This document shows positions 9,767 to 18,524 of a DNA stretch of 64,000 nt, piece by piece. The position numbers were made by a program, and so were the translations under genes. Origin of the DNA: Terrisporobacter mayombei (GTDB lineage: Bacteria; Bacillota; Clostridia; Peptostreptococcales; Peptostreptococcaceae); contig NZ_JAHZMP010000003.1 in assembly GCF_020748465.1 (NCBI RefSeq), positions 372,001-436,000 of the forward strand, in the 5' to 3' direction. Every line of letters begins with the position of its first letter. Position 1 is the stretch's first letter. The notes beneath the pieces were generated by a model. It saw nothing but the letters and a program-made list of their open reading frames with translations. It made no database searches and was not told where the DNA came from.

Positions 9767-10306
9767 CTATCTATCTTGATCTGTTACTGCAAATACATAT
9801 GGTATATTTCTATAATAATCACCATAGTTTAATCCGTAACCTACAACAAATTTATCTTCTATTGTAAATCCACAGTAATCAGGTACTAAGTCTACTTCTC
9901 TTCTACTTGGTTTGTCTAATAATACACAGCATTTTATACTTGTTGGATTTTTAGATCCTAAATGATTCATTACATGAGCCATAGTATGAGCTGAATCTGT
10001 TATATCATCAACAACTAATACATCATATCCCTCTAAATCAGACTTTATGTCATTAACTATTTGAACTCTTCCTGAAGTAGCAGTTCCATGTCCATAGCTT
10101 GAAGTTGTCATAAATTCTATTCTTACTGGTATATCTAATGCTCTAACTAAATCAGAGCAGAAAATGAAGCTACCTTTTAACAGAGATACGACCATTAATT
10201 TTTTTCCTTGGTAATCTTTTGAAAGTTCTTCCCCTAATTCCTTTATTCTATCTTTTAATTGTTCTTCCGAGCATAGAACTTCCCATACTTTTTTATCAAT
10301 ATCCAT
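9767..10306 (-). CDS. hpt: Hypoxanthine phosphoribosyltransferase
   Basis: It salvages hypoxanthine (and often guanine) to the nucleotide with PRPP in the cytoplasm. The PRPP-binding loop reads VLVVDDITDSAHTMAHV near residues 95-111, and the early LLKGSFIF and later VGYGLNYGDYYRN are family-typical. 179 residues is normal. AGGAGG lies before ATG. It follows the cdsB gene as a separate unit on the same strand. Confidence 0.93.
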   Translation of the reverse strand: MDIDKKVWEVLCSEEQLKDRIKELGEELSKDYQGKKLMVVSLLKGSFIFCSDLVRALDIPVRIEFMTTSSYGHGTATSGRVQIVNDIKSDLEGYDVLVVDDITDSAHTMAHVMNHLGSKNPTSIKCCVLLDKPSRREVDLVPDYCGFTIEDKFVVGYGLNYGDYYRNIPYVFAVTDQDR

Positions 10307-10375
10307 TGATTAACCTCCTAAATAAATGATGATATTTCCATTTTATAAAAGATTAACTTCTTTTGCAAGATAGTT

Positions 10376-11689
10376 TTAGTCAACTTTATTCATATCATTC
10401 ATTACATTTAATATTATTTCGTCTGTTATTTGCATTCCTTTATCACTAACTTTACCTAAGTTTTGTATAGATTGCTCAACTTGTGTACCAACTATACCAT
10501 TTAGTGGTGGTACTGCATATCCTTGCTTAGCTATAACAGCACTTTGAACTGCTGCTGATGCTGCTGAAGATAATTTTAACGCACATCCTGCTTTTGCACC
10601 ATCACAAATCATACCACTTAAGTCAGCTATCATATTTTCTATAGCTCCGTATATATGATTAATATTTCCATCCATTAACCAAGCTATACCTGCACTTGCT
10701 CCAGTTGATGCAGCTACACCACATCCACATACAGCAGACAATCTTCCAGTAAAGTTTTTAACATATGCAGTTACTAAGTGAGATATTGCAAGAGCTTTTG
10801 CTAATTTTTCGTCACTTTGTGGGTATTTTAAACTATAAGCAACTATTGGAAGTATTGCTGTTAATCCATGGTTACCAGATCCGTTTGAACTCATAACAGG
10901 AAGTTTTGCTCCACCCATTCTTGCGTCAGATGCTGCAGCTGTTAAAAGCATAGCTTCTGTCATTATTCCATCTCCTAATAATCCTTCTTCCATAGATTCT
11001 TTTATACCTCTACCAACACCTATACCGATTTCATTTTCTAATCCGTATTTTGCCATATCCATATTCATAGTTACACCATCTAATAAGAATTTAATATCTT
11101 CTAGATTCAAATTCTCAACGTTTTCAACTATTTCTTTTATAGTTATAGTGTCCATTATATTTTCTTTTTTCTCTGTAGTTTGTGCTTCAGCTTTTTCTGC
11201 GAATCCGTCCGCTTCATCTAATAGAACTAAATCGTTTGCTTGTAAGAATACAAAATTATCATGTTTAGTTTTTATTACAACTCTTGATGTATTGTTCTTT
11301 CCTTCTAACCTTACTTCTATAACAACCTTTTCCTTAGTATCTAAAGGCTCTATACTTATTGGATTTTCATCCACATATTTTTCTGATTCCTTAACTTGCT
11401 CATCACTTAGTCCTTCTAATAAAGTTAATCCGTCCTCAGATTTTCCTCCAACAAATCCCATAGCAACAGCTATTTTTAATCCTAATCTATCAGTTCCTGG
11501 TATTCCAACGCACATTGCATTTTTATAAACATTTGGGCTAACTAATACTTTATGTTTTACTATTTCTTCTCCTAATAGTTCTTTTGCTTTTGCACAAGCT
11601 AATGCTACAGCAACTGGCTCAGTACACCCTACTGCTGGTTTTACTTCAGCCTTTAATATATCAACTAAGTTTGTTCTTAAATCTCTCAT
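10376..11689 (-). CDS. cdsB: L-cysteine desulfidase (UPF0597/CyuA family)
   Basis: Proteins of this family degrade L-cysteine to pyruvate, ammonia and sulfide and bind a [4Fe-4S] cluster. The 437 residues open with AVGCTEPVAVALA, and later carry SGNHGLTAILP and GCGVAAS, typical of the family; cysteines at CTEP, CGCG and GMICDGAKAGC are candidate ligands. GAGGAGG precedes ATG. A consensus sigma-54 promoter stands 66 bases upstream and a sigma-54 activator gene lies beside it. As I recall, C. difficile cdsB is sigma-54/CdsR dependent, which supports the symbol. Confidence 0.88.
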   Translation of the reverse strand: MRDLRTNLVDILKAEVKPAVGCTEPVAVALACAKAKELLGEEIVKHKVLVSPNVYKNAMCVGIPGTDRLGLKIAVAMGFVGGKSEDGLTLLEGLSDEQVKESEKYVDENPISIEPLDTKEKVVIEVRLEGKNNTSRVVIKTKHDNFVFLQANDLVLLDEADGFAEKAEAQTTEKKENIMDTITIKEIVENVENLNLEDIKFLLDGVTMNMDMAKYGLENEIGIGVGRGIKESMEEGLLGDGIMTEAMLLTAAASDARMGGAKLPVMSSNGSGNHGLTAILPIVAYSLKYPQSDEKLAKALAISHLVTAYVKNFTGRLSAVCGCGVAASTGASAGIAWLMDGNINHIYGAIENMIADLSGMICDGAKAGCALKLSSAASAAVQSAVIAKQGYAVPPLNGIVGTQVEQSIQNLGKVSDKGMQITDEIILNVMNDMNKVD

Positions 11690-11754
11690 TTTATAATCCT
11701 CCTCATAATTTAAAATAAATTATTATTTTTATATTGTCATCAAACTATAATATA

Positions 11755-11769
11755 GCAATTTTCGTGCCA
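11755..11769 (-). promoter_or_regulatory. Sigma-54 (SigL) promoter of cdsB
   Basis: The minus strand reads TTGGCACGAAAATTGCTAT: TGGCAC (11769-11764), five bases, TTGC (11758-11755), an exact match to the -24/-12 consensus. Start of transcription is expected near 11743, about 54 bases before the cdsB ATG. Confidence 0.92.
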
Positions 11770-11859
11770 ACTTTTAAAAATCTATAAAATGAAAAAAATG
11801 AGATTAACAAGCCAATTTTATATACTTTAATAGGTTGTGTAATTATAACGAATTATATA

Positions 11860-11916
11860 AATCTCAAAATAAGCAAAAAAAATCTCAAAATGAGATTTTT
11901 GTATCATTTTGAGATT
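11860..11916. promoter_or_regulatory. cdsR terminator and candidate activator-binding repeats
   Basis: AATCTCAAAAT occurs at 11860-11870 and 11881-11891 (21 bases apart), with inverted copies TGAGATT at 11891-11897 and ATTTTGAGATT at 11906-11916. On the minus strand AAATCTCATTTTGAGATTTTTTTT is a good cdsR terminator. The repeats lie 90-150 bases upstream of the sigma-54 promoter, the usual place for an enhancer-binding protein, so both roles are possible. Confidence 0.6.
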
Positions 11917-13676
11917 AAATTATATTTTTCAAGTTTTCTATATAATGTAGCTCTAGATATACCCAATGCCTTTGCTACTAATTCCTTATCTTTTTTATAA
12001 TGTTTATATTTATTAAAGGCTTTTCTTATTTCTTCTTTTTCTAAGTCTTCTAAAGTTCTTATTTCCTCTTCTTTATGTGATTTTTCATCATAATATGTTG
12101 ATTTTATATTGTTAGGTATAATATCTAAGGTTAATAAAGGTGAAGTAGACATATTTATACTGTATTCAATTATGTTTTGTAGCTCTCTAACATTACCTGG
12201 CCATGTATAATCAGCCAATGTCTTACTAGCATCTTCTTCTATTCCAATTACATCCTTATTTAGTTTATGAGCATATTCCTTTATCATATAATTAATTAGT
12301 AAAGGAATATCACTTTTACGTTCTCTTAAGGTTGGTAAAGTTATTGGAATTACTTTTAGTCTATAATATAAGTCTTCTCTAAATTGCCCATTTTTAACTA
12401 AAGCTTCTAAATTTTTATTAGTGGCTGCAATAACTCTAACATCAATAAATATGTTGGACTTTCCTCCAATTTTATCTAGCTCTCTTTCTTGTAGTACTCT
12501 TAAAAGTTTCCCTTGTAAGTGAATACTCATATCTCCTATTTCATCTAAAAATATAGTTCCTTTATGAGCCAACTCAAATTTACCTAGTTTTCCACCCTTT
12601 TTGGCTCCTGTAAAAGCACCTTCTTCATACCCAAATAATTCACTTTCCAATAAATTATCTGGTATGGCTGCACAGTTAACTGCCACAAAAGGATAGTCTG
12701 TTCTATCACTATGATTATGAATAGCTCTAGCAAAGAGTTCCTTACCTGTCCCACTTTCACCTGTAATAAGCACTGTGGAATTTGATTTAGCTGCAATTAA
12801 TGCCTTTTGCTTTGTATACTCCATTATTTGACTATTACCAACAATATTGTCTAATGTAATTTTATAATCTTTATTAATTTTATTATAGTTTTTAATTGCT
12901 TCTTTATTTTCAATAAAATCAATAACATATCCTTTTAACTTATTTTTAACTACTATTTCACTAATGTTATATATTCCTTTTAAATTTCTTCCTTGTTTCT
13001 TATAATAAAAAATTCCTGTTTTATATTTTTCAAAATCTAAAGCTGATGGTTTTTTAATAAAGTCTAGTAGATGAAAAATATTTCCGCCTTCTAACTTTTC
13101 ATCCTCTATATTAAAGCTTTCTCTGAATTTAACATTATATTTATCAATATTTCCCCTAGTATCTATGGATACCACAGCTTTGTTCATACCATTTAGCAAT
13201 ATCTCCAGCTTTTTCTTTTCCAACTCTAATTCTTCTGTTTTATTTTGAGCCTTCAATTTATTAGATATTAAATCTGCCATTTTTCCTAAAAAGTTAGTTA
13301 GATCCTTTGCATTATCAGTTATTATTGAAGATTGCTCTTCATTAAATGCTATAAGGCCTACCACTCCATAAGCATATCCGTCTAAGGTGATTGGACAACA
13401 TACTTCTGCATACTCTTTACAACTACCACTATTAGAGCATTCTTTGCAAATATCATTTTGCTCTGAATCATCTATATAAATTAATACTTGCTCTTCTAAA
13501 CATTTTTTAAATGCCGAATATCCATTTACTCTTTCACCAATCTTGTCTAGATAAATTCCTGTCCCAGCTATTCTTATTAAATCTTCATCAACTATAGTAA
13601 CATCAATATTTAAAACTGAAAGCATAGCTTCAGCTATGTTTTGAATATCATCTTTTATATCTTTTAGACCATTCAT
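11904..13676 (-). CDS. cdsR: Sigma-54-dependent transcriptional activator, probable regulator of cdsB
   Basis: 590 residues. The N-terminal ~140 residues form a sensor-like region with a Cys cluster ([15 protein letters not shown]...CC), followed by a PAS-like part, then the AAA+ domain with Walker [24 protein letters not shown] (sigma-54 contact loop) and [13 protein letters not shown] Fis-type helix-turn-helix ends the protein ([19 protein letters not shown]). The start is ATG 13676, 9 bases after AAGGA; earlier in-frame starts lie too close. It is coupled to a tiny membrane ORF upstream and lies next to the sigma-54 promoter of cdsB. The cysteine cluster could sense redox or metal state, an inference. 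Confidence 0.9.
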   Translation of the reverse strand: MNGLKDIKDDIQNIAEAMLSVLNIDVTIVDEDLIRIAGTGIYLDKIGERVNGYSAFKKCLEEQVLIYIDDSEQNDICKECSNSGSCKEYAEVCCPITLDGYAYGVVGLIAFNEEQSSIITDNAKDLTNFLGKMADLISNKLKAQNKTEELELEKKKLEILLNGMNKAVVSIDTRGNIDKYNVKFRESFNIEDEKLEGGNIFHLLDFIKKPSALDFEKYKTGIFYYKKQGRNLKGIYNISEIVVKNKLKGYVIDFIENKEAIKNYNKINKDYKITLDNIVGNSQIMEYTKQKALIAAKSNSTVLITGESGTGKELFARAIHNHSDRTDYPFVAVNCAAIPDNLLESELFGYEEGAFTGAKKGGKLGKFELAHKGTIFLDEIGDMSIHLQGKLLRVLQERELDKIGGKSNIFIDVRVIAATNKNLEALVKNGQFREDLYYRLKVIPITLPTLRERKSDIPLLINYMIKEYAHKLNKDVIGIEEDASKTLADYTWPGNVRELQNIIEYSINMSTSPLLTLDIIPNNIKSTYYDEKSHKEEEIRTLEDLEKEEIRKAFNKYKHYKKDKELVAKALGISRATLYRKLEKYNLISK

Positions 13677-13681
13677 CTTCA

Positions 13682-13825
13682 TCAATCCTTAGTTTTTTTA
13701 ATATTTAGCAAAGATCTTATATCTTTTAAAACAATATATATTCTGTTTAATGTTATTTGAATAGTTATAAGAACCACAAATAACATTGCTGCCCCCACAA
13801 TTGTAAAATCAATACCCAATTTCAC
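13682..13825 (-). CDS. Small single-pass membrane protein upstream of cdsR
   Basis: A 47-residue frame begins at GTG 13825, 7 bases after AAGGAGAG. It reads as a short start, one hydrophobic segment ([18 protein letters not shown], about residues 7-24), then a basic tail ([20 protein letters not shown]). Its TGA at 13682-13684 overlaps an ATG of the cdsR frame, implying translational coupling. No family is recognised; it could be a membrane partner of the regulator. Confidence 0.6.
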   Translation of the reverse strand: MKLGIDFTIVGAAMLFVVLITIQITLNRIYIVLKDIRSLLNIKKTKD

Positions 13826-13861
13826 TTTTATCTCTCCTTCTAATAGGTTTCCTTGATATAT

Positions 13862-13893
13862 GATAAAAGACTAGGTTAACCTAGTCTTTTATC
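13862..13893. terminator. Terminator between methyltransferase gene and the cdsR unit
   Basis: A perfect 16-bp inverted repeat (GATAAAAGACTAGGTT with its complement) with T-rich arms on both sides. On the minus strand it ends the methyltransferase gene. Confidence 0.85.
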
Positions 13894-13920
13894 ATATTAT
13901 TTAATTATATTCTAGCTCTT

Positions 13921-14490
13921 TTACTTTTTTTTTCCTATATAAATGTATCTTTTATTTTCTATTTCTTTTAATTTTCCTTCAAAATCAAATCTTTTGAATA
14001 TATTTTGTACTTCACTAGGATAATTATAATGAATATTGTCTCCACAAATTCTATGTTTAAAGTATTTTAATTTTACTTTTAAATCTTTTAAGTTTAAATC
14101 TTCAACTATTACTTCTCCATTGTGTTTAAGCACCCTATTGATTTCTTTTACAGACTTATTACAATTTGCTGTATGATTTAAATAATCTAATACTATAATT
14201 TTGTCAAAATAATTGTCATTGAAAGGCATATATTCTAACTGTCCACTTACTACTGTGCAATTCTCATTCATTACATGAGAAAAACAAACCTCTTCTCTAT
14301 TGTTATGCTCTAAAATGGTTACCTGAACACCAAATGCCCTTATTCTCTTGCCTAGCTCTCCAACTTTACCCACTAATAAGACTTTGCTTCCGATATCATG
14401 TTTTATATTATTTAAAAATGATAGCACTTCTTCGGAAAACTCAAGTAATCCTGAACATGATTCGTATTTATTGTATAGTAAACTTTCCAC
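13921..14490 (-). CDS. Class I SAM-dependent methyltransferase-like protein
   Basis: 189 residues with the Methyltransf_11 pattern: KVLLVGKVGELGKRIRAFG as motif I, VTILEHN as the acidic end of strand 2, MPFNDNYFDKIIVLDYLNH as motifs II-III and VLKHNGEVIVED after it. Motif I lacks the usual GxGxG spacing (here GKVGELG), so SAM binding may be altered. The start is GTG at 14490, with GGGAGG 5 bases upstream. Substrate unknown; monocistronic between terminators. Confidence 0.72.
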   Translation of the reverse strand: MESLLYNKYESCSGLLEFSEEVLSFLNNIKHDIGSKVLLVGKVGELGKRIRAFGVQVTILEHNNREEVCFSHVMNENCTVVSGQLEYMPFNDNYFDKIIVLDYLNHTANCNKSVKEINRVLKHNGEVIVEDLNLKDLKVKLKYFKHRICGDNIHYNYPSEVQNIFKRFDFEGKLKEIENKRYIYIGKKK

Positions 14491-14592
14491 GTTATCCTCC
14501 CTATAAAGCTTTTCGTATAATTGCAGTCATTATTAGATTATAATAAATCCTAATTAAGTATTCAATACATATATTATTATTTGTAATATAAT

Positions 14593-15231
14593 TTATTCTT
14601 CGTCATCTGATGTAGCTTTTTTTATTTTTGATACAGAAACTTCATAGGCTGTTCTTTTAACAGAATCACCACCCTCTAACTTTTTATCATAGACTCTACT
14701 TTGCACTCTTCCCCACATTTGAATTCTATCTCCAACATTAAGACTCTTTGCAAATTTGGCATTTCTTCCCCATACTATAGACGGAATGTAATCAGATTTA
14801 TTGTAAGGTCTATTAATTGCAACTAATAAATCTGTTATCTCTCTTCCAAGTGGTGTTTTTCTATATATTGGTGACTTACATATATATCCATCTAAGAATA
14901 TGCTATTAGGATCCTTTGTATCAATTTCTGATATAGCCTTTATTTCGCGAACAAATACCGTTAAAACAAGTTTATTTTTATTATCAATATTTTTATTATA
15001 TGATCTTAGTTGGCCAACAACACTTACCAATTTTTCACTCTCAAAATCTATATCTTGTAATAATCTTTCTGAGATAGTCATTGGAAGAACATCGTAGGAA
15101 TTGCTTAGCCTGTCAATTTTTATTTTTGTGCTATAAAACTTTTCACCAAATATTTCATGACTGAATTTTAATTCATCTTCTAGTTCACCTTTTAAATTTA
15201 CAACATTAGTATCGTCCTTAACAATTATCAT
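14593..15231 (-). CDS. Single-stranded DNA-binding-like protein with two OB folds
   Basis: 212 residues. The C-terminal half (about 108-205) is SSB-like: FLDGYICKSPIYRKTPLGRE, DLLVAINRP, IPSIVWGRNAKFAK, VGDRIQMWGRVQSR and a final YEVSVSKI. The N-terminal half (about 12-100) looks like a second, diverged OB fold. The tail TSDDEE is acidic but lacks the DDxPF tip used by housekeeping SSB to recruit partners. This is not the replication-operon ssb between rpsF and rpsR; function probably in DNA repair or recombination, an inference. Confidence 0.75.
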   Translation of the reverse strand: MIIVKDDTNVVNLKGELEDELKFSHEIFGEKFYSTKIKIDRLSNSYDVLPMTISERLLQDIDFESEKLVSVVGQLRSYNKNIDNKNKLVLTVFVREIKAISEIDTKDPNSIFLDGYICKSPIYRKTPLGREITDLLVAINRPYNKSDYIPSIVWGRNAKFAKSLNVGDRIQMWGRVQSRVYDKKLEGGDSVKRTAYEVSVSKIKKATSDDEE

Positions 15232-15317
15232 ATTATTTATCCCCCCAAAATTGTTAATTATAACTTTATCTTTTCTTCTACCATAAATATATTTATAGTA
15301 TTTACTTTTTATTACAT

Positions 15318-16088
15318 TTAATCATTTCTTTGAATATTTTGCTCACCAGAAGAATTTATTTTGTAATTGTTTTTATAAATTAGATTAGACACTGTAACCA
15401 TTTCATAATTTTTCTTTTCTAAATTAGATAGACAATTATCCAAATATAAACCTACGTCTTTAACATTTGCGTGAAATAATATAATTGAACCAGGTGAAGT
15501 ATTTTTGCTTACTCTATCTACAACATGTACTGAACCAATATTTTTCCAATCTCCAGAATCCACATCCCATTTAATTGTGTAATATCCTAAAGATTTGCAA
15601 GTACTCATAGTGTCCTTATCCACATTTCCAAAAGGAGGTCTGAATAAATTTACTTTTTCACCTGTTAAATCTTTTATTTTATTACTTGTCGATATTATTT
15701 CTTCTATTTTGTCTTCATTAGATATGTCTGGAAAAGAGCTATGTGTGTTTGAATGATTACCTATTTCATGACCTCTATTATGTATTTCTTTGACTAATTC
15801 TTTGTTGTCATCAACCCAACTACCAACCAAAAAGAATGTAGCTTTTGCATTATGCTTATCTAATATGTCTAATATCTCCTCAATATTTTCACTTCCCCAA
15901 GCAACATCAAAGGTTAGCGCAACTTTTTTATCCTTTGTATGAACTCTATTTATAGGTGTTTCATATCCTTGAATAGCAGAGCATATATTTTTTATTCCCA
16001 ATACGAAACCACCTATAATAAATAATGCTCCAAAAAATAAAGTTATACTTAAGATAAAAGCCTTTGTTCTTTTATACGCTGAGTTCAT
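15318..16088 (-). CDS. Polysaccharide deacetylase, PdaB-like
   Basis: 256 residues. An N-terminal membrane anchor (about 12-30, ILSITLFFGALFIIGGFVLG) is followed by a CE4 NodB domain: ALTFDVAWGS, GHEIGNHSNTHSSF with the metal-binding histidines, and LFRPPFGN, then IILFHAN. The usual TFDDG is replaced by TFDVAWG, as in PdaB-type proteins tied to spore cortex maintenance. GGAGG precedes ATG. Acts outside the membrane on peptidoglycan by inference; activity may be reduced because of the changed Asp. Confidence 0.85.
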   Translation of the reverse strand: MNSAYKRTKAFILSITLFFGALFIIGGFVLGIKNICSAIQGYETPINRVHTKDKKVALTFDVAWGSENIEEILDILDKHNAKATFFLVGSWVDDNKELVKEIHNRGHEIGNHSNTHSSFPDISNEDKIEEIISTSNKIKDLTGEKVNLFRPPFGNVDKDTMSTCKSLGYYTIKWDVDSGDWKNIGSVHVVDRVSKNTSPGSIILFHANVKDVGLYLDNCLSNLEKKNYEMVTVSNLIYKNNYKINSSGEQNIQRND

Positions 16089-16351
16089 TTTTTACCTCCT
16101 ATATAAAATACTCCTACAATATATTTATTTTTAAAATTAAAAAAAAATTACAAAAGCATGTACTAAAATTCGCCACATTTATATATTAGTTTGTGAAAAT
16201 AGGATAAATACTTGCTCTCAATTTTTTTTGCTAAATTCGACTTTTTTGGATTTATTTTTCAGAATATAACTTTTGTATTTGGAGAAATTATAATTAACAT
16301 CAATTAAACGATGTTAAAAAAATATATTTCAACTTGAGGAGGAAAGTTACT

Positions 16352-16549
16352 ATGTCAACAAGCAAAGTTGTACCTGAAGCTAAAGCTGCATTAAATCAAA
16401 TGAAATTAGAAATAGCTGGTGAATTAGGAATGTCTAATTACGAAAATATTGACAAAGGTAATTTAACTGCAAGACAAAACGGTTATGTTGGTGGATATAT
16501 GACTAAAAAATTAGTTGAGATGGCTGAAAAGCAAATGGCAGGTAAATAG
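16352..16549 (+). CDS. Small acid-soluble spore protein, alpha/beta type
   Basis: 65 residues, binding spore DNA and protecting it from damage. The family signatures are seen: MKLEIAGELGM with the germination-protease site (EIAGE), and NLTARQNGYVGGYMTKKLVEMAE. The start is ATG 16352, 7 bases after GAGGAGG; an earlier TTG in frame lacks a site. Expected to be transcribed late in the forespore (sigma-G); an upstream GTATT ... CATCAATTA pair is only a weak promoter match. This protein marks the organism as spore-forming. Confidence 0.96.
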   Translation: MSTSKVVPEAKAALNQMKLEIAGELGMSNYENIDKGNLTARQNGYVGGYMTKKLVEMAEKQMAGK

Positions 16550-16574
16550 TTTTTTTTTAAAAACACATTAATGT

Positions 16575-16615
16575 AAGGCTACCTAATTAGGTAGCCTTTG
16601 TTATATATTTTTTTA
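16575..16615 (+). terminator. Terminator of the SASP gene
   Basis: AAGGCTACCTAATTAGGTAGCCTT is a perfect inverted repeat followed by GTTATATATTTTTTT. It starts about 25 bases after the SASP stop. Confidence 0.85.
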
Positions 16616-16690
16616 TTTTAAATACCACTTTTATTTTTTTATAATTTAGTTTAATATAATAATATAAATTGTTTTATGGAGGATAATAAT

Positions 16691-17227
16691 ATGTTTGAAA
16701 ACTCAACTGAAGAGTTGGCATATCATAAACTTTTAATTTTATATATTTTAGACAAAATAAATATGGACCTAACTAACTCACAGATGACACAAGTTGTTTT
16801 AGAAACTGATATGATGAATTATTTCTCATTTCAGCAAATATTATCACAACTTATGGATTCTAAGTTTATAAAGCCATACAAAGACTCTGGCAGAGAGTAC
16901 TATTGTCTAACACAAAAAGGACTTGAAACACTAGAGTACTTTTTAAACAGAATACCAGAATCTTATGCAGTCAAAATTGACGAATACATAAAAAATAATA
17001 AAGAAAGTTTATTAGCTGATACTCAAGTTAAATCTAGTTTTGTAAAACAAAGTGAAAATGAGTTTATTGTTAATTTAAGAGTTATTGAAAACCAAAGCAA
17101 CTTAATAGATTTAAACTTAAACGTTTCATCAGAAAAACAAGCAAAACAAATATGCAATAATTGGAATAATAATGCTTCTAATATGTATGCAGAAGTTATA
17201 AATTTATTAATCCGAGATATACACTAG
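16691..17227 (+). CDS. DUF4364 family protein
   Basis: 178 residues. The N-terminal part (HKLLILYILDKINMDLTNSQMTQ ... FQQILSQLMDSKFIKPYKDSG ... YCLTQKGLETLEYF) has the shape of a winged helix-turn-helix, as in DUF4364 proteins of Clostridia; the C-terminal part is beta-rich. ATG 16691 follows GGAGG by 8 bases. It is convergent with a beta-propeller gene only 3 bases away. Probably a DNA-binding regulator, unproven. Confidence 0.8.
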   Translation: MFENSTEELAYHKLLILYILDKINMDLTNSQMTQVVLETDMMNYFSFQQILSQLMDSKFIKPYKDSGREYYCLTQKGLETLEYFLNRIPESYAVKIDEYIKNNKESLLADTQVKSSFVKQSENEFIVNLRVIENQSNLIDLNLNVSSEKQAKQICNNWNNNASNMYAEVINLLIRDIH

Positions 17228-17265
17228 GGCCTACATACAAATAATTGTTGTAGGCTCTTTTTCTA
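17228..17265 (+). terminator. Terminator of the DUF4364 gene, inside the opposing gene
   Basis: GCCTACA (17229-17235) pairs with TGTAGGC (17249-17255) and TCTTTTTCT follows. It lies within the last codons of the convergent beta-propeller gene on the other strand. Confidence 0.7.
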
Positions 17266-18097
17266 CTTTTATTTCCTTTATTAATTTATTTGTAGAAGTG
17301 TCATAAACTTTAACTGAATTTTTCTGAGTATCAGATATGAATAATTTTTCTTCGTCTGGGGAGATTTCTAATCCCTGAGGTATTCCATCTATATCTATAT
17401 TACCAACATACTTTCCTAAACTATAATCTAATATCTTTATATTTTTGTATCCCAAATCCGCTACATACACTTTTTTATCCTTATAATTAAAAGATATTTG
17501 CACTGGTAGCAAAAATTCATCAAAAACTCTTTTGGTAACCAAAGTATCTTCATCAATTATCACTACCTTCCCGTCTAAAGTTGATACATAAATCTCGCTC
17601 TTATACTTATCTAGTTGCACATGCCATGCCTTGAAATTTATATCTATTTTACTTTCTATAACTTTATTAATAATATCAATGCATGTTATTGAGTCCATAC
17701 AAGGGACATACAATTTTTTTCTAGGCAAATCAAAGCAAAAACCATGGGGCATGTCATCTACACAAATTATGCCTATTGGATCTAATGTATTTTTATTCAT
17801 AAAATAAATACTGTTGGAATCCTCATTGGCAATAAACACTTCTTCCTCGAACATAGCTATTTGAGTTAAGCTTCCTCCGATAGATGAAGAGTCTATTATT
17901 TTTTCCTCCTTCATGTCTAAAACATACAAGATACCATTACTAGAACTGGGTAAATACATCTTGCTTTTCTCTTTATCTATACAGAAGTGATGTGGATAAA
18001 TATTGTCATCCAGTTTAATTTCTTTTTCTAAAGTTAAAGTCTCATAGTCTATTATGCTAATACTTTTTGATAGATAGTTCGAAACATACACCTTCAT
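17231..18097 (-). CDS. YncE-like beta-propeller protein
   Basis: 288 residues built from about six or seven repeats of the pattern 'VYVSNYLSKSISIIDYETL' (for example KVYVADLGYKNIKILDYSLG, KLFISDTQKNSVKVYDTSTN). This is the YVTN/WD40-like propeller of the YncE/lactonase group. No signal peptide is seen, so it is likely cytoplasmic or spore-associated. GGAGGG precedes ATG. No enzyme motif is visible; a binding role is most likely. Confidence 0.75.
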   Translation of the reverse strand: MKVYVSNYLSKSISIIDYETLTLEKEIKLDDNIYPHHFCIDKEKSKMYLPSSSNGILYVLDMKEEKIIDSSSIGGSLTQIAMFEEEVFIANEDSNSIYFMNKNTLDPIGIICVDDMPHGFCFDLPRKKLYVPCMDSITCIDIINKVIESKIDINFKAWHVQLDKYKSEIYVSTLDGKVVIIDEDTLVTKRVFDEFLLPVQISFNYKDKKVYVADLGYKNIKILDYSLGKYVGNIDIDGIPQGLEISPDEEKLFISDTQKNSVKVYDTSTNKLIKEIKVEKEPTTIICM

Positions 18098-18235
18098 AGA
18101 TTACCCTCCCTTCTATGTTTTTTATACTATAATAATATATTAGATAAAATATATAATTATTCTATTATAGTTGCTTTATATTTTATCTATTGTTATCATA
18201 TTCATTGGAGTATTACAAATAAGGAGTGTACATAT

Positions 18236-18481
18236 ATGAAGATAGAATTCCAAACTAGCGGTGTTTGTTGCCGTCAAATAACTTTAGAAGTTGATGAAAA
18301 TAATATAATACAAGAAGCCAATTTTGAGGGCGGATGTAACGGAAACTTATCAGGTATAAGCAAATTAATAGTTGGTCAAAATGCTAAAGAAGTTGCTGCA
18401 AGATTAGAAGGAACTACTTGTGGTTCTAAAGATACTTCATGTCCAGATCAATTATCAAAAGCAATAGTTGAGGCTTTATAG
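18236..18481 (+). CDS. TSCPD domain-containing protein
   Basis: 81 residues. The protein ends with the diagnostic motif DTSCPDQLSKAI and carries cysteines at VCCRQ, GGCNGN and TTCGSK that could bind metal. Family members of this length are stand-alone versions of a domain also found at the C-terminus of some ribonucleotide reductases; the role is unknown. AAGGAGTG precedes ATG. Monocistronic, converging with folC. Confidence 0.88.
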   Translation: MKIEFQTSGVCCRQITLEVDENNIIQEANFEGGCNGNLSGISKLIVGQNAKEVAARLEGTTCGSKDTSCPDQLSKAIVEAL

Positions 18482-18488
18482 GCATTAT

Positions 18489-18522
18489 AAAAGGTGGTTA
18501 ATTAATTTAACCACCTTTTTTA
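18489..18522. terminator. Bidirectional terminator between TSCPD gene and folC
   Basis: AAAAGGTGGTTAA pairs with TTAACCACCTTTT, with T-runs on the plus side and AT-rich DNA on the other. It serves the TSCPD gene and probably folC. Confidence 0.85.
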
Positions 18523-18524
18523 TA

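Noticed and set aside
16276-16310. Sigma-G-like promoter before the SASP gene (GTATT, 18 bases, CATCAATTA)
   Set aside because: The -10 differs from the CATAATA-type consensus; expected biologically but too weak to list as a site.
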